Both the position numbers and the translations under genes were made by a program. A stretch of DNA of 64,000 nt from positions 124,001-188,000 of the forward strand of contig LATX02000234.1 of assembly GCA_001466705.2 (NCBI GenBank), given 5' to 3'. Each line of letters starts with the position of its first letter. The first letter of the stretch is position 1. Source of the DNA: Moniliophthora roreri (lineage: Eukaryota; Basidiomycota; Agaricomycetes; Agaricales; Marasmiaceae). The notes beneath the pieces are model-generated. The model had not been told where the DNA came from. It was given only the letters and a program-made list of their open reading frames with translations, and searched no databases. Below, in pieces: positions 26,281 through 37,502 of this stretch.

Positions 26281-27488
26281 GATAACACAAAACATCCTGG
26301 CGACGGACCTTTCCCTTTCCCCACGTTGAGCATACCTACATCATTCCATGCTCCCGCTCTGCCGCATCCTCTCCACAATGCGCACATTTCATCAACATCA
26401 ATTCATCATTCCAAGCTACCATCATCTTTCATCATTGTACGACATTCATGCATATAGTTTGGAAGCCATATCATTTTCCCTGGGTCATTAGCTGAAGCGC
26501 GTTCATCGGCACGCCCGGTGTGTGCGTTTATCCTACTTCTTTACTTGATACATCTAGTTATTTTTTACGCATATCTTCATGGACAGCTAATGCAAACTTT
26601 TCACGACATATTTTTCACGACATATTTTCCACGTATCTTTTTACTCATTTACTTGACGCATTTCATCTCCGCCGCCGCGTTTCTCATTTACTCTCGCATC
26701 TCCCAAAAATCGACCCGTCTCCAAAGGGGTGTCATCCTTGTTTCTCTTTTTTCTGATCTCATCACTGTAACGACTAGACATGCATCTCATCATTTGTCTC
26801 ATTCCAGCTCGCCGCTTTTGTTGTCTTTACACACAAATTCTTGTCCTCCACTGTCTGCAATTGCTTTCTGCACTTACGATGTGTCACGAATAGTTCCTCC
26901 CCCTGTGCCAAAATGTCCTTCTTGTTGTGATGTTTTACGACCACCAATGTACAATGATAGTATCTGGGCTACCGAGAAATGTCTACATGATTTCGAATTG
27001 TACCCGCCTTTGAATGTGTGAGCCCAATGCGACGTCACCGCATAAACGGACAGCGATAAATCCTCATCCCCGGTCGTCAGGCGTAAAGAATGACAGATGC
27101 CATTTTCCCTTTTCACAGTGTCATACTGCGGTAAAAATGGAGGACGGGCTTGTCGGATCGTGTCTCCCCTTGAAGAAGACCAACGTGACACCCTGTGGTC
27201 CTGTGCAAATTGCAAAACGGGGACGGGGCGAAATGTCTACGCGCACATCAAGGACTTGGGGCATGATACAATATGTATAATGCGGAACCTTGACCTTGTA
27301 GGCTGTCCGTGGTTCTGGACTCCGAACTTGGCGCTGGGCTGATCGGTTGAGTGAAACAGTTGCCTCCGCCTGTGCCAGAATAAAGAAAAAAACAAGTAGA
27401 TTTGTACCAGGTGACGGTTCGCGACATTCGTCTTGTGGCGGAATCGACATTCTGGGCAATCCGTCGTTCGCGTGAAGGGGGGGAAAGG
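26281..27488. other. Intergenic between convergent genes
   Basis: About 1.2 kb. The 26518-27021 plus-strand frame (167 codons, GTG start) and the 27121-27537 minus-strand frame have no recognisable domains and start without ATG. They are treated as chance reading frames in UTR and spacer. Confidence 0.4.
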
Positions 27489-29228
27489 TTATCGCTGGAA
27501 TCCGGCTACGATTTCTGGACCCGAAACTTTGCTCCAAGGTGAAGATTGTATGGGTCCGAATCGAATCTCTGCGTGGGGAATAGAATAAAACGGCCGCTTG
27601 GGAGGTGGATTAGGTACTGAGCGGGTAGTGTTTTGTGGTTCTTGGGTAACAGGTTGTCCTTGTCTCGTTTTCCATGCGACTCGGATTGCATTACATCGCG
27701 AGAGAAGCTGCAGTAAGAACGCGTAAGAAGGTGAACACAACCCTAAACAGGTTACTTACGGTGTCTTTGTCAACGCCGTCTGCAATGCTGTCAATGATCT
27801 TCTCCACTATGCTAAGGTGATTACCGTTGGGCTTATCATCTCGAAAACGCATCATTCGCCAATGTGAGACATTGGGATCCCAATGTACTTCAATTATTCG
27901 GTCATCGTACTGCTCTCCAGATAGCTTCATCCTGATGGAGGACGTTAGCCTGAGAAAACAAGTGTAGCACAAGTTTAAGGACACACTTTTCCCATTCGTC
28001 GTCTTCGACGTACATCTCATCGTATTGCTCGTATCGCTGGTCGCCACACCATACTTTGAGTAAGAATACAGGTTTAGCGACGAGATCCGGTTTGTTAGGG
28101 TCTGACACTAGCGGTGGGAAGCGAAGCACGAGCTTAAAGTCTATGGAGTTTTCGGTGGGAGGCTTCCACTTCATTCTGCAACACATGGACAATCAGAAAT
28201 GGGCGAGCCAAAATGTAAGCGTAAACTTGCATGTTCTGGTCGGTTCCGGGAGAATATGGAGCATTGACGCAAGTATAAATGAGACCATCATTTCCGTGCT
28301 GTAGCTTTGGTATGTCGACATTGAAGATCTGCTCAGCATGGTACGCCGCTTGTATTAACTTTACTTTGATTCTAAGGGCCTAATGAGTATGGGAGTTGGA
28401 CGAACAACAAGGACTCACTCGAAAGGTTGAGTGTTTAGCATGTGTGGATGATCCTTTATCATTTTTGAATACGGTTTGTAAAACCATTCTGTCAGTCTCT
28501 GCGATGCAATTAGATGCTCTCGTTCAAGCACAAAATGAGAGCTACTCACGCCATAGCGCTTGTCTAAAGGCCGGTTCATGACATTTTGATTATCAACGAC
28601 CAGACAATCAAAAACAAGAAAACGTAGTGTTTCCTGTGAAATGTTGTCAACACCATGACATACAGTTTAGGGGATGTGGCATACACGTTGAGTTATTGGA
28701 TCCGTATCTACCACCAACTCGCCATCCACAATGGTGCTTCGTAGAGGGTTGATTGGGTTTTCGTGATGTGGAAAAAACAATCCTTCCAATATGCGGTATG
28801 TATTGTGCCTATCGATCTGGCTACCAAGTCAGGATGAGGTGCACGGCGATGTTTAGGTATTCGACGAACAATATAGACGCATTGCTCTGCGGTGCTGAGA
28901 TTGGTGTGAACGAGGAGAAGTACTCGAATTCCGTCGGACTTTTCGCAAACCCAAAAGCTGTAAATAGTTTCAATTTACTTGCGCAGAGACGAGGAATATG
29001 ACAACGTACTCTTGACTCTCCAACCGTAACAAATCTTTCATTCCAAAACTGACTGGTTGTGCTCCAGGAAACCTGAAGGAAAGCCATGAGCTACTGGGTG
29101 AAGAAAAGGTCAAACTTGTGTCACCTCAAGTTATCAAGCCCGCAAAGAGCGCGTACTTGATCCTTGAGCCATGCTTCCTGCTCGTACTGTGTGATTGGAG
29201 TGCCCGGCAAGTCTGGTATTTTCGACAT
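27489..29228 (-). CDS. CEG1: mRNA-capping enzyme, RNA guanylyltransferase (alpha subunit)
   Basis: About ten exons from MSKIPDLPGTPITQYEQEAW (ATG 29228) to GPEIVAGFQR (stop at 27489). The nucleotidyltransferase motifs appear in order: motif I DFWVCEKSDGIRVL (Lys of K-x-DG takes GMP), motif III TLRFLVFDCLVVDNQN, motif IV STIVDGELVVD, motif V MKWKPPTENSIDFKL and motif VI HWRMMRFRDDKPNGNH in the OB domain. It transfers GMP to the 5' diphosphate end of nascent mRNA. The intron at 28176-28230 is GC-AG with a perfect GCAAGT donor; only that junction gives QNI-MKWKPP in frame. A 151-bp divergent promoter is shared with the GS-like gene. Confidence 0.95.
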
Positions 29229-29379
29229 AAGCTGGTTGAGGTGGAAACGGAGAAACGATTTTTTCAGGCTCGAGCACGCGAGCTACGCGGTATCATTGCG
29301 AGTCACACCCAGCGGCGCCGCTGTCAGCATGACACTCTTGTACGATTAGGGACTTTTTATTTTCTACCATCATCGAATC

Positions 29380-31583
29380 ATGAATCAAACAAAAGGCGCA
29401 CCCAAAACCTTGGAGGAATTGAAGAAGCTTTTGAGTTTGGATATCAAGGTCAAAGTTGCAGGTACGAGGCCTAGTCCATCTTGTCATCAACCTGCACTGA
29501 CTTCGTGATTAGGAATAGACGGTGGGATACTAAATCTCTAGAAATTCTGCACGCGCTCATTATGTCCTTCAGTGGATGGCGTTCTACGAGGGAAGTTTAT
29601 GGTGAATCCATATCTCTTCCCAACCGATTTAGATCAATGGAATGACCCCTTGTCCTCCAGTCGAAGGACAAGTTCTTGAGTGCTGCTTCTTCGGATGGAT
29701 TTGGGTTCTGCAGCGTCATCTTGTGAGTGTCTTGTCGTTCTCCAATCATCCCCATGTCTTCTCACATAATAAAGTGGATGGGACATACACGATCAAGTCT
29801 ACTCACGGGAGCTTCTCATATCCAACAAGGCTAATGGATACCGGGATCTAATTGCGTCCATTGACCTCTCGACATATCGTCGCATACCTTGGGAGAACAA
29901 TGTTCCCTTCTTCCTTGTCAACTTCTTGGATCCCGAGACCAAGGAGCCACTCGTGGTGGATCCCAGAGGAATTCTCCGTATAACGACCGACCGGGCAGCA
30001 GAGAAGAAGCTTTCCTGTTACGCAGGAGTGGAATACGAGGTGTGTGAGCTTGTTCCACGGCAGTATCCGGCTAACTGGAGGTACACAGTACTTCAATTTC
30101 AAAGGTAAACTCGACTACTAAGTGGGAGCCACGATGAATGCTTATTCGGACTGACCAGAGAACCCGGAAAGCGTTGCAGAAAAGAGGTACCATGGATTAA
30201 GTCCTTTAACCCCTGGAAGTGAGTTTTTACCGCGATCATATCGAATAATCTCTCGAACACTCCTCCAGTGCACGGCTATTCTCTTCTGCGGACTCAACTG
30301 AACAACGACTATTTTCATGACATCTTCGATAGAGCTGCCGATTTCTCCGTGGATATTGAAGGACATCGTAAGATACCTGAACCACCACCGGCAGACACGA
30401 GATCTAAAGCAAGTCCTCAGATACGGAGACAGGTCCTGGCGTTTTCGAGACTGCTCTGGCCTATACTAGAGCCCTAAGAATGGCAGACAACGCTATTCTC
30501 TTCAAGTATCTTTGTAAGAGTCTGGGAATGAAGCACGGCGTGGTTCCTAGCTTTATGGCAAAGCCATGGGGAAACGTAAGTATCCCTTTCGCACGTGTTT
30601 CTCCAACTTATGTTGTCTTCACACAGCTCCCTGGGTGCAGTGGGTCAGTAGTTAAAGATATCAGTCGTTAAGCTTCCGGCCCCTACTGATACACTCTAGA
30701 CATATACACGTTTCCTTACGCGACGAGACGGGGAGGAATATTTTTGCCGTCTCAGAAGCTGAATTGTCCTCCGGAGGTCGTCAAGGTGCTGCAAATGATG
30801 ACACAAAGTTTATAAGCCTCGAAGGCGAACAATTCCTCGCTGGCGTACTTGACGGAATCGCGGACGGTGAGCTCCGTACCCAATTTCTCTCAAGCAGTTA
30901 CCTAATCCGATGAACTCGCGGTAGTCATGCCCATGGTTAGTACCACGACGCTCGATAATCCGTTCGCTCAAGATCCGGATTCTCTAGCTCGTGCCCACTA
31001 TCAACGGATACAAGCGTCTAGTTGGTGGAGAGGCCTTCTGGGCTCCCAATGCGGTCACTTATGGTTATGACTCCCGGGCGGCATCCATACGTATCATTTC
31101 ACCCCCATCTGTCCCACCTGCAGCGACTCGACTGGAAATTAGGATACCAGGTGCGGATATGAATCCCTACTTTGCATTGAGTGCTAGCTTCCTCCTCGGG
31201 CTTCGGGGAATCAACAAGAAACTCAAGTTGACCATGCCACCGATGAGCCAGCTTACCCCCGATGACAGGAGGAATGGGACGGTGAGTTTCACGATTAGTA
31301 GGAATCGAATCGGAAAACTCATACCATTAGATTCTAGATTAAGATGCTTCCGACGTCGCTTGAAGCAGCCACAGCACGAATGATGCGACCCGAAAGTATT
31401 GCTCGGGAGAAAGAAATGTTTGGCAATATCTTTGTCGAGCACTTTGGGGGCACAAGAGAACATGAAGTAAAACTTTGGAACGAGGCAGTTACTAACTGGG
31501 AAGGTAAGTCTAAGGTTCTCGATGAAACGAGTATTATCTGACGCTGCGGCGAAATAGTTGAACGCTATCTCGAGCTTGCATGA
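29380..31583 (+). CDS. Glutamine synthetase-like protein (FluG C-terminal/GS type I fold)
   Basis: About 12 exons from MNQTKGAPKTLEELKKLLSL to WEVERYLELA (TGA at 31581). Blocks are VDGVLRGKFM, DGFGFCSVIFGWDIHDQVY, AGVEYEYFNFK (Glu ligands), FSVDIEGHHTETGPGVFE (the Glu/His metal-site loop), MAKPWGNLPGCSGHIHVSL (His), GYKRLVGGEAFWAPN (Arg substrate site) and TRLEIRIPGADMNPY. All active-site elements of the GS catalytic domain seem present. Related fungal proteins include FluG and gamma-glutamyl-amine ligases, so the true amine substrate is uncertain. It is much longer than, and distinct from, primary eukaryotic GS. Confidence 0.88.
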
Positions 31584-31662
31584 AAGGATAATTCAACTAA
31601 TTGTAATATAACCAATCGAATATTTACGTCTGTCCGTTAGGAGAGCACTGGTCGCGAGTCAG

Positions 31663-32570
31663 TCACTTAGAAATTTCGCCTTTATGAAGCCACTCCAAGA
31701 AATGTGGCACATCCTAAGGGGGAATAATTAACTCATACGGGTGTATATGAAACCGAAACTCGCCTCTGAAATCTTGCTATTCATATTCTGTTCAACAAGG
31801 AAGTCGGGAATGAGGCCTCCGGGCGTGCTTGACGTAGCCATCCGCCATTCCGTGTTCCCATTCTCGAGTTCCAACAAACGCTCCACACTGACATAACGTC
31901 CTTTGACGCCTTTCTGCTCGAGTTTCTCTAATTCATGATTTGCAGACAGATCTATTGGAATGGATACTATCATGCTGATTGCAAAGGAATGCCAATGAGT
32001 GGGAAGCAAGATGTGGAGCAGCACGGGACTCACCCCGAACGCGGTGAAGTCTCCTTCAGACGAGTAACTTGAAGCACCGTAAACACCCGAGGTGAAAGTG
32101 GAAAGGGGAACTTGTAGTACAACGTCCACATTTCTTGTGTTGTGGAAATGTGCTTCACTTGGGTGGCCTTCTGGATATCCGGGATATATCTGTATCGCTG
32201 TGAGTCAGAGTTTATCCCGCAGAGTTAAAGTCGCTCATACTGTTGCTCATTTTCAGCCTTATTCCTGCCCAGCTTGTCCCAGAACTGGTCAAAAGTCCCG
32301 TCCTTTGGTCCATGTTCACTAACCCGGCAGTGCCAAGGTGCACCATCACCCGCTTGCTTAGGACGGGAGGATGTCTTGACAACCTTGTGGTATGTTTTGC
32401 CTGCCTTCCAAGAGGTAGTTGTTTCAATCAACTCGTCTGCAGCTGCGAATATGACCTCCTCGGAGGGTATATCTGACCCAGGATTTCAGAAAGAGCGGAA
32501 GGTGATCAAGCCTTGACATACCAGATGGCTTGAGAGGCGTTATCGTGAGCTTGAAGGTTTCGGAGGACAT
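31663..32570 (-). CDS. DUF3074 / START-like lipid-binding-fold protein
   Basis: The start is MSSETFKLTITPLKPS at ATG 32570. Exons then give DIPSEEVIFAAADELIETT, WHCRVSEHGPKDGTFDQFW, MWTLYYKFPFPLSPRVFTVL, MIVSIPIDLS and GVKGRYVSVERLLELENG. The last exon encodes DVPHFLEWLHKGEISK. The blocks match the fungal DUF3074 family, whose helix-grip fold suggests a bound hydrophobic ligand. The last intron (31714-31763) starts GCGAGT, another GC-AG intron; reading through would end in an unrelated short tail at 31728. It converges on the GS-like gene with 79 bp between stops. Confidence 0.85.
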
Positions 32571-32689
32571 GGGAGGGTGTGGGCGTGCTGACGGTTCTTG
32601 GTAGAGGGTATTGGTGCTTCTGGTTACCGGTTGGTTCCATGTAAATGCTCAAGTCTATAATTAGCCTGTGAAGGATGGATAGGTAATGA

Positions 32690-32790
32690 GATCTAGACAG
32701 TCGTACCCCGAAGTGTCGCGTCAGTTCTTGAAACCTTTGAGCGAACGATCACTATAGGACATACATGGTTGCTGCCATCTTGGAATCAGA
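32690..32790 (-). pseudogene. Truncated copy of the ABM gene (first exon and leader)
   Basis: The leader and first exon (ATG at 32780, MAAT, then GTATGT) match the start of the intact ABM gene at 35421. Flanks such as GAAAGTCAGCCCGGGTCTT (plus strand, reversed context) also match. The second exon is absent. Confidence 0.6.
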
Positions 32791-33039
32791 GGAAGTGATA
32801 CAGGAGAAAGTCAGCCCGGGTCTTCCAACCGACCCGATCCCTTTATCTGCACGCGATCTGCTGATATTCTAGCTACAGTACTAGTATTTAAGAACCTTGT
32901 ATCTGGCTTATTTTCCTTAGTCGAATCTCTCGCACTAGTTTCTCGCTCCTCGTCCTCAGTTCTCAGACCAGAGGTCCGGATCTTACCGTCTCGCGGACCG
33001 ATCGGATGTTGTTTGGATTGTGATTCTGGGCATTGGTGT

Positions 33040-33110
33040 TCCTAACGGTTACGTTCGTGGGCTGCTTCATCTCGAAAAAAGCTTTTCCGTACGATTCAGA
33101 ACGGTGATCC
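33040..33110 (-). pseudogene. Fragment of the bL27m gene
   Basis: The minus strand reads TVLNRTEKLFSR and, in a shifted frame, DEAAHERNR. These match IVLNRGEKLPRDEAAHGRSR of the intact bL27m gene at 35714-36332. A frameshift and loss of the rest make it a pseudogene. It sits divergently beside SKP1 copy A, as the intact gene does beside copy B. Confidence 0.65.
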
Positions 33111-33334
33111 TCATCGTCGCGTACAGGTCGCGTACATTGCTTCGGAGGGGTTGAAGCCAATCCTCTGGGATTCCTCTCTCTCCCGTGTCAAGATTACCAC
33201 CAGAGTGCGATTTGCCTTCGCTGGAGCTACAAGGTGATGGCATTACACAGTACCTTTGTACACGTTCTGATGCTGTGCTGGGGAAGACGCGAATGTTGTA
33301 CACCGCTGACCTTCATTAAACTTTATTCTCTACC

Positions 33335-34024
33335 ATGGTTCTCCTCATCACCTCTGACAATGAGCAGTTTACCGCAGACAAGGAGGTTGTTAATCGTTTT
33401 GGGATTTTTGGAGGAGGTGAGCCGTAGATCACTCGTCTCTATTCGCAATCTTTGACGATGAACCCTTAGACTTTGACTCTGATCAACCCATTCCTCTTCC
33501 TAACGTGTCTTCAAGTATCTTGAAAAAGGTCAATACCTATGCTACTTCATAAAGGTCGTGTCGTCGACAAAGCCGTCATGTAGGTCCTCGAATACTGCGA
33601 ACATCATCGCGGCGAACCTCTTCCTGCTGCGGACTCGGACCAAAGTCAGGATGATACCCGAAAACGCACCACAGATATCTCAGAGTGGGACCAAAAGTTC
33701 ATCACTGTGGATCAGGAGATGCTTTTCGAGATCATCCTCGCGGCTAACTACCTCGATATCAAATCACTTCTGTGCGTCCTCTTCACTCAACTTTGTTCAG
33801 TCATTCTTACTCATTATCATCTAGCGACATCGGCTGCAAAACTGTCGCGAACATGATCAAGGGAAAGACACCCGAGGAGATTCGTAAACTTTTCAATATT
33901 AATGAATTCACCCCAGAGGAGGAGGCCTGTATCAAGATGGAGAATGTAAGCATCCCCATATAAAGGAGACGTTACCACTCATTCTTATCTCTTCTCCCTT
34001 CAGAAGTGGGCAGAGGACCGGTGA
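33335..34024 (+). CDS. SKP1: SKP1 paralogue A, SCF ubiquitin-ligase adaptor (atypical N-terminus)
   Basis: Five exons start [19 protein letters not shown] and end KWAEDR. Matching blocks are [68 protein letters not shown] and [23 protein letters not shown]1 bridges cullin 1 and F-box proteins. Against copy B ([12 protein letters not shown]) the first exon here ends NRFGIFGG, losing the helix that packs in the BTB/POZ fold by a small internal change. The reading frame is open through all joins, so it may be expressed, but the N-terminal domain is suspect. Confidence 0.75.
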
Positions 34025-34235
34025 AGGATTTTCCTCTTTCTACCAGTGCCGCGGAGGGGGTTATGTATTATAGTCATTCGATCCTGTTTGGAGTGCTCAG
34101 TGTGAGAAGTGGCCACACTGACTACTCGGTATGACTCAAGGTGTCATCAAAACCAAATGAGCCTGTCGATTTATTTTTATTCTATCCCGACTTACTGAAC
34201 AAAAACCGATACGGCTGTCTCCTATCAGTCCTTTG

Positions 34236-34330
34236 ATTTCGAGATATGGCAGCGGTTCTGTATGTCCCAAATCTCACTTGTATCCTGAATGGACTGCAGA
34301 AGCTGCTAGCTGGTTGCTCATCGTTGACGG
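34236..34330 (+). pseudogene. Inverted fragment of the ABM gene
   Basis: On the plus strand, GAGATATGGCAGCGGTTCTG followed by TATGTCCC matches the leader and first exon of the minus-strand ABM gene. A later piece, CTGCAGAAGCTGCTAGC, matches its second exon. Intervening sequence is lost. Confidence 0.55.
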
Positions 34331-34399
34331 TGGTAGTCGACTCACCTGCAGGCCCAAGATCTAAGGTTGAGCGCTGATGCATGATGCATGATATTGGCC

Positions 34400-34690
34400 G
34401 GGGTTTATGCGTCCGATCCCAAGTTCTTGGAAGGCTGGGATCGCATGCTGGAACGTATTATGGGGGATGTTCGTGTGGGCTTGAATGGTTTCGGGGGCAA
34501 GACATAGGTCTCTATATGGGCCATCCTATTATCAAGCGTTTTACTATAAAGAGGAATGTCCAAATCTACAAGATGCAACTTCACAAAGCCAAAGTAGTGG
34601 CTACGTCCGCGGGCTGCTTTGTTTGGAGGAAATTCTTCGTGGACCACTGTTCTGAACTCCAGCATGTTTCCGCTCTTGGTTCCTTCGGCA
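34400..34690 (-). pseudogene. Second bL27m C-terminal fragment
   Basis: The minus strand reads KAARGRSHYFGFVKL, matching DEAAHGRSRYFGFVNL of bL27m. The downstream sequence (ATCCTATTA-CAAG-ACTATA) also matches the 3' flank of the intact gene. The upstream part is shifted and interrupted. Confidence 0.65.
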
Positions 34691-34894
34691 AATTTGCATT
34701 CTTATGGACGTCACATGAAAGTTTTTGTATCTCATCGTCCGCTGCGGCGTCAACTGCGTTGAGAGATCATTGGCCAACGATAACAACTTCGCATGAGGCT
34801 GCATTTGAACTGTGACCACAAAGCTATTGGGGTGTACTGAGTTATAGTAAGATTTTCTTTAGTCTACATTCTCTCTGGCATCTCGTTGTGTGGA

Positions 34895-35421
34895 TCACTG
34901 GAACTCTTCAGCGTAAGTAATTATCGCCGAGGCAATGACTCCCGACTTTGCGAGCGCTTGGCATGCCTAAGAACGTCTAGGTTAGCTCCACCATTCTCGC
35001 AGTATCACTGTAATCCACTCACCTCTGTTTGCACATGGACACTGTTTGCCTCTTTATCCGCGTATCTTCCAGTTCAACTAGATCAACATTCAAATCACCG
35101 GCAAAGCTTGGATGCTCACTCTTCAAAAAGCGTAAACTTGTTACTATCGGCTCCTACTCCTCGACTTGTGCGGTAGCTGCGCTACGTTTGAGATTCGTAT
35201 CGTTTCATTGCAATATCACATACGTTAGGGTACCAGGCTCTTTGGAGGAATTTGCGCTCTCACGAGCGGCTGCTAGCAGCTTCTGCAGCTCGTCCGCCTT
35301 GCCATCGACGGCGGTGACTGTCGCAGTCAAGGTGAATTTGCCTTTGATTTGTTCGCTACGGAGAGTATATGAGTGAGGGATTACTATAGGATGGCTTTGG
35401 GACATACGGAATCGCTGCCAT
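34895..35421 (-). CDS. Small antibiotic-biosynthesis-monooxygenase (ABM)-fold protein
   Basis: Exons from ATG 35421: MAAIP, then EQIKGKFTLTATVTAVDGKA, DELQKLLAAARESANSSKEP, YRTSRGVGADSNKFTLFEE, YADKEANSVHVQTE and a last exon ending IITYAEEFQ. The pattern is that of the dimeric alpha/beta-barrel ABM domain (about 100 residues): a first strand, a helix with AAR..., EPGTLTYR, then F-x-LFEEYAD. Members include quinol monooxygenases and stand-alone stress proteins. The substrate is unknown. One acceptor (AAG) is non-CAG/TAG but phase-consistent. It is the only complete copy among several fragments. Confidence 0.72.
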
Positions 35422-35713
35422 ATCTTGAAATCACACTGGTGGTAGAGGAGACGTCAGCCTGGGTCTTATAAATCTATCCAAATCTGATTAAAATACAGAA
35501 CCAACCGGTCCCGGCAGTTCTTGGGGCCGGCATTGCGTGCCAGTAAGGAAAAGAGAACGCCACCGGTCCGTGAGGGCGAGAACAATTGGAATTCAAGGTA
35601 GGTTATCCTATTAGCAAGAGCCGTACTATACAGGGAGGTGTTTACCAAACAGGGTGTATCAGAATCCACCCTGCACAGCGCAATAAACAGTATGGGTACA
35701 TGGAGCGAAAGCC

Positions 35714-36332
35714 TCATGCCATAGGTAACTGAAGATGTTGCTTGGGTTGTATTTCTGAGGCGTTAAGATTCACAAAGCCAAAGTAGCGGCTACGTCCATG
35801 GGCTGCTTCATCTCTCGGAAGTTTTTCACCGCGGTTCAGAACGATTCCGACGTATTTTCGTTCTCCCCGCATGTACTTCTCCTTGTAGAATCGAACATAG
35901 CCTGGGACTAGAGCGTATATTGTGTGATCTCTTCCCATGCCGACCTAGGTCTCTGTCAGAGGGAACAGCCAAAGAACCGACGCGTTACGCACATTTTGCG
36001 AGGGGTGAAAGACGGTTCCACGTTGTTGTACTATAATGTTTCCTGGAACCACATATTTACATGAGTCAAACTTGAACTATGTAAACATGCCAGCTCGAAA
36101 ACGAGTAATCTGACGTACCAGAAAACTTTTTCACACCCAACCGTTTACCAGGCGACCCTCCGTGATTCTTAATGGTACCTCCAGCACGCTTTGTGGCAGT
36201 ACGGATTGACCCAAAACCTAACAATTGATAGATTCATGTCAAAGACCTTTTTGTCTTGTTGGAGAAACAAAACTGACCAAAAAATGAAGGGCTTGTTATT
36301 GTTGAGCTCGACAATCGAGAGAGGAAGGACAT
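35714..36332 (-). CDS. Mitochondrial large ribosomal subunit protein bL27m
   Basis: The start MSFLSRLSSSTITSPSFFG is a mitochondrial-targeting-like peptide. Exon 2 encodes RTATKRAGGTIKNHGGSPGK with RLGVKKFS, exon 3 YVVPGNIIVQQRGTVFHP, exon 4 VGMGRDHTIYALVPGYVRF and RGRSRYFGFVNL-type blocks. L27 reaches the peptidyl-transferase centre. The join between exons 2 and 3 is unresolved: after ...FS|GTACGT no AG acceptor restores the YVVPGN frame (positions about 36060-36110), so a one-base error or lesion may be present. It is divergent from SKP1 copy B, 222 bp apart. Confidence 0.85.
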
Positions 36333-36554
36333 TTTGGACGAGTACAAGGGACGGAGCCACCGACAATTGTCTATCTCAGACAACTGAGCACAGGCCGAGT
36401 GGCATCACCGCAGGCCGAGTGAGTCAGGCCGTGGCCCGAAGGTCACGCTTTCGTACATAAAATCAGCTATTTGAGCCTCAGCCGACAACCACGCTTACTC
36501 ACGTACAGCATTCACATCTGCCCCACCACCACCTTCAATCTTAATTTCTCTATC

Positions 36555-37257
36555 ATGTTTATCCTCGTCAGTTCCGATAACGAGCAGTTCACTGCCGACA
36601 AGGAGGTCGTCGAGCGTAGCGTAGTCATCAAAGACATGCTCGAGGGTGAGCCACTGATCACTTATCTTTATTGCTCGCAGTCTTTGACCCCCCTTAGACG
36701 TCGGCGAATCCGACCAACCCATTCCTCTTCACAACGTGTCATCAAGCATCTTGAGAAAGGTCAATACTTCTGCTGCTTTCAGAGATTGTGTCGTTAAAAA
36801 AAAAGTCACGTAGGCCCTCGAGTACTGCCACCATCATCGAGGCGAACCTCTTCCTGCTGCCGACTCGGACCAAAGTCAGGATGATACCCGGAAACGCACC
36901 ACATATATCTCAGAGTGGGACCAAAAGTTCATCGCTGTGGATCAGGTGATGCTTTTCGAGATCATCCTCGCGGCTAACTACCTCGATATCAAATCACTTC
37001 TGTGCGTCCTCTTCACTCAATTCTGTTCAGTTATTCTTACCCGTTATCGTCCAGTGACGTCGGCTGCAAAACTGTCGCGAACATGATCAAGGGAAAGACA
37101 CCCGAGGAGATTCGTAAACTTTTCAATATTGTCAACGACTTTACCCCAGAGGAAGAGGCCGAAATCAAGAGGGAGGATGTAAGCAGCTCTACACAAAGAA
37201 GATGTAACCTTTCATTGACATTTTTCTTCCTTTTAGGTATGGGCAGAAAACCGGTGA
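36555..37257 (+). CDS. SKP1: SKP1 paralogue B, SCF ubiquitin-ligase adaptor
   Basis: Five exons with GT-AG introns from [20 protein letters not shown] to REDVWAENR (TGA 37255-37257). It carries the BTB/POZ helix [70 protein letters not shown] and the C-terminal F-box-binding [20 protein letters not shown] with [11 protein letters not shown]. This is a complete SKP1. The 3' half is nearly identical to copy A at DNA level, introns included, so the duplication is fairly recent. The typical C-terminal ENxWxEx end is present in short form. Confidence 0.9.
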
Positions 37258-37502
37258 AGAATTTTCCTCTTTCTTGTTAGTGCCACGGTGTTGGTTGTGT
37301 TATTATCGTACATGAACTTGTATTTTTGTTGCTTTCCCTGCCAATCCGTGCCAATCTTCTTAATGAAAGTGAGGACCCTGAACGCCCGTAGTACAACGAG
37401 TGAAACGTGAGGTGACTCCGTGGACTGAAAAAGGAGTTTGTCTCGATTGCGATTTTTTTTTGTTTACTGACGCGGCTGCACTCACTTTCGTACTGCGACC
37501 AT

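Noticed and set aside
26518..27021. 167-codon plus-strand frame with hydrophobic start
   Set aside because: It begins with GTG, has no domain signal and lies in the 3' region of a gene. Chance frame is more likely.
27121..27537. 138-codon minus-strand frame
   Set aside because: It has a non-ATG start, overlaps the guanylyltransferase 3' end in another frame and has no family pattern.
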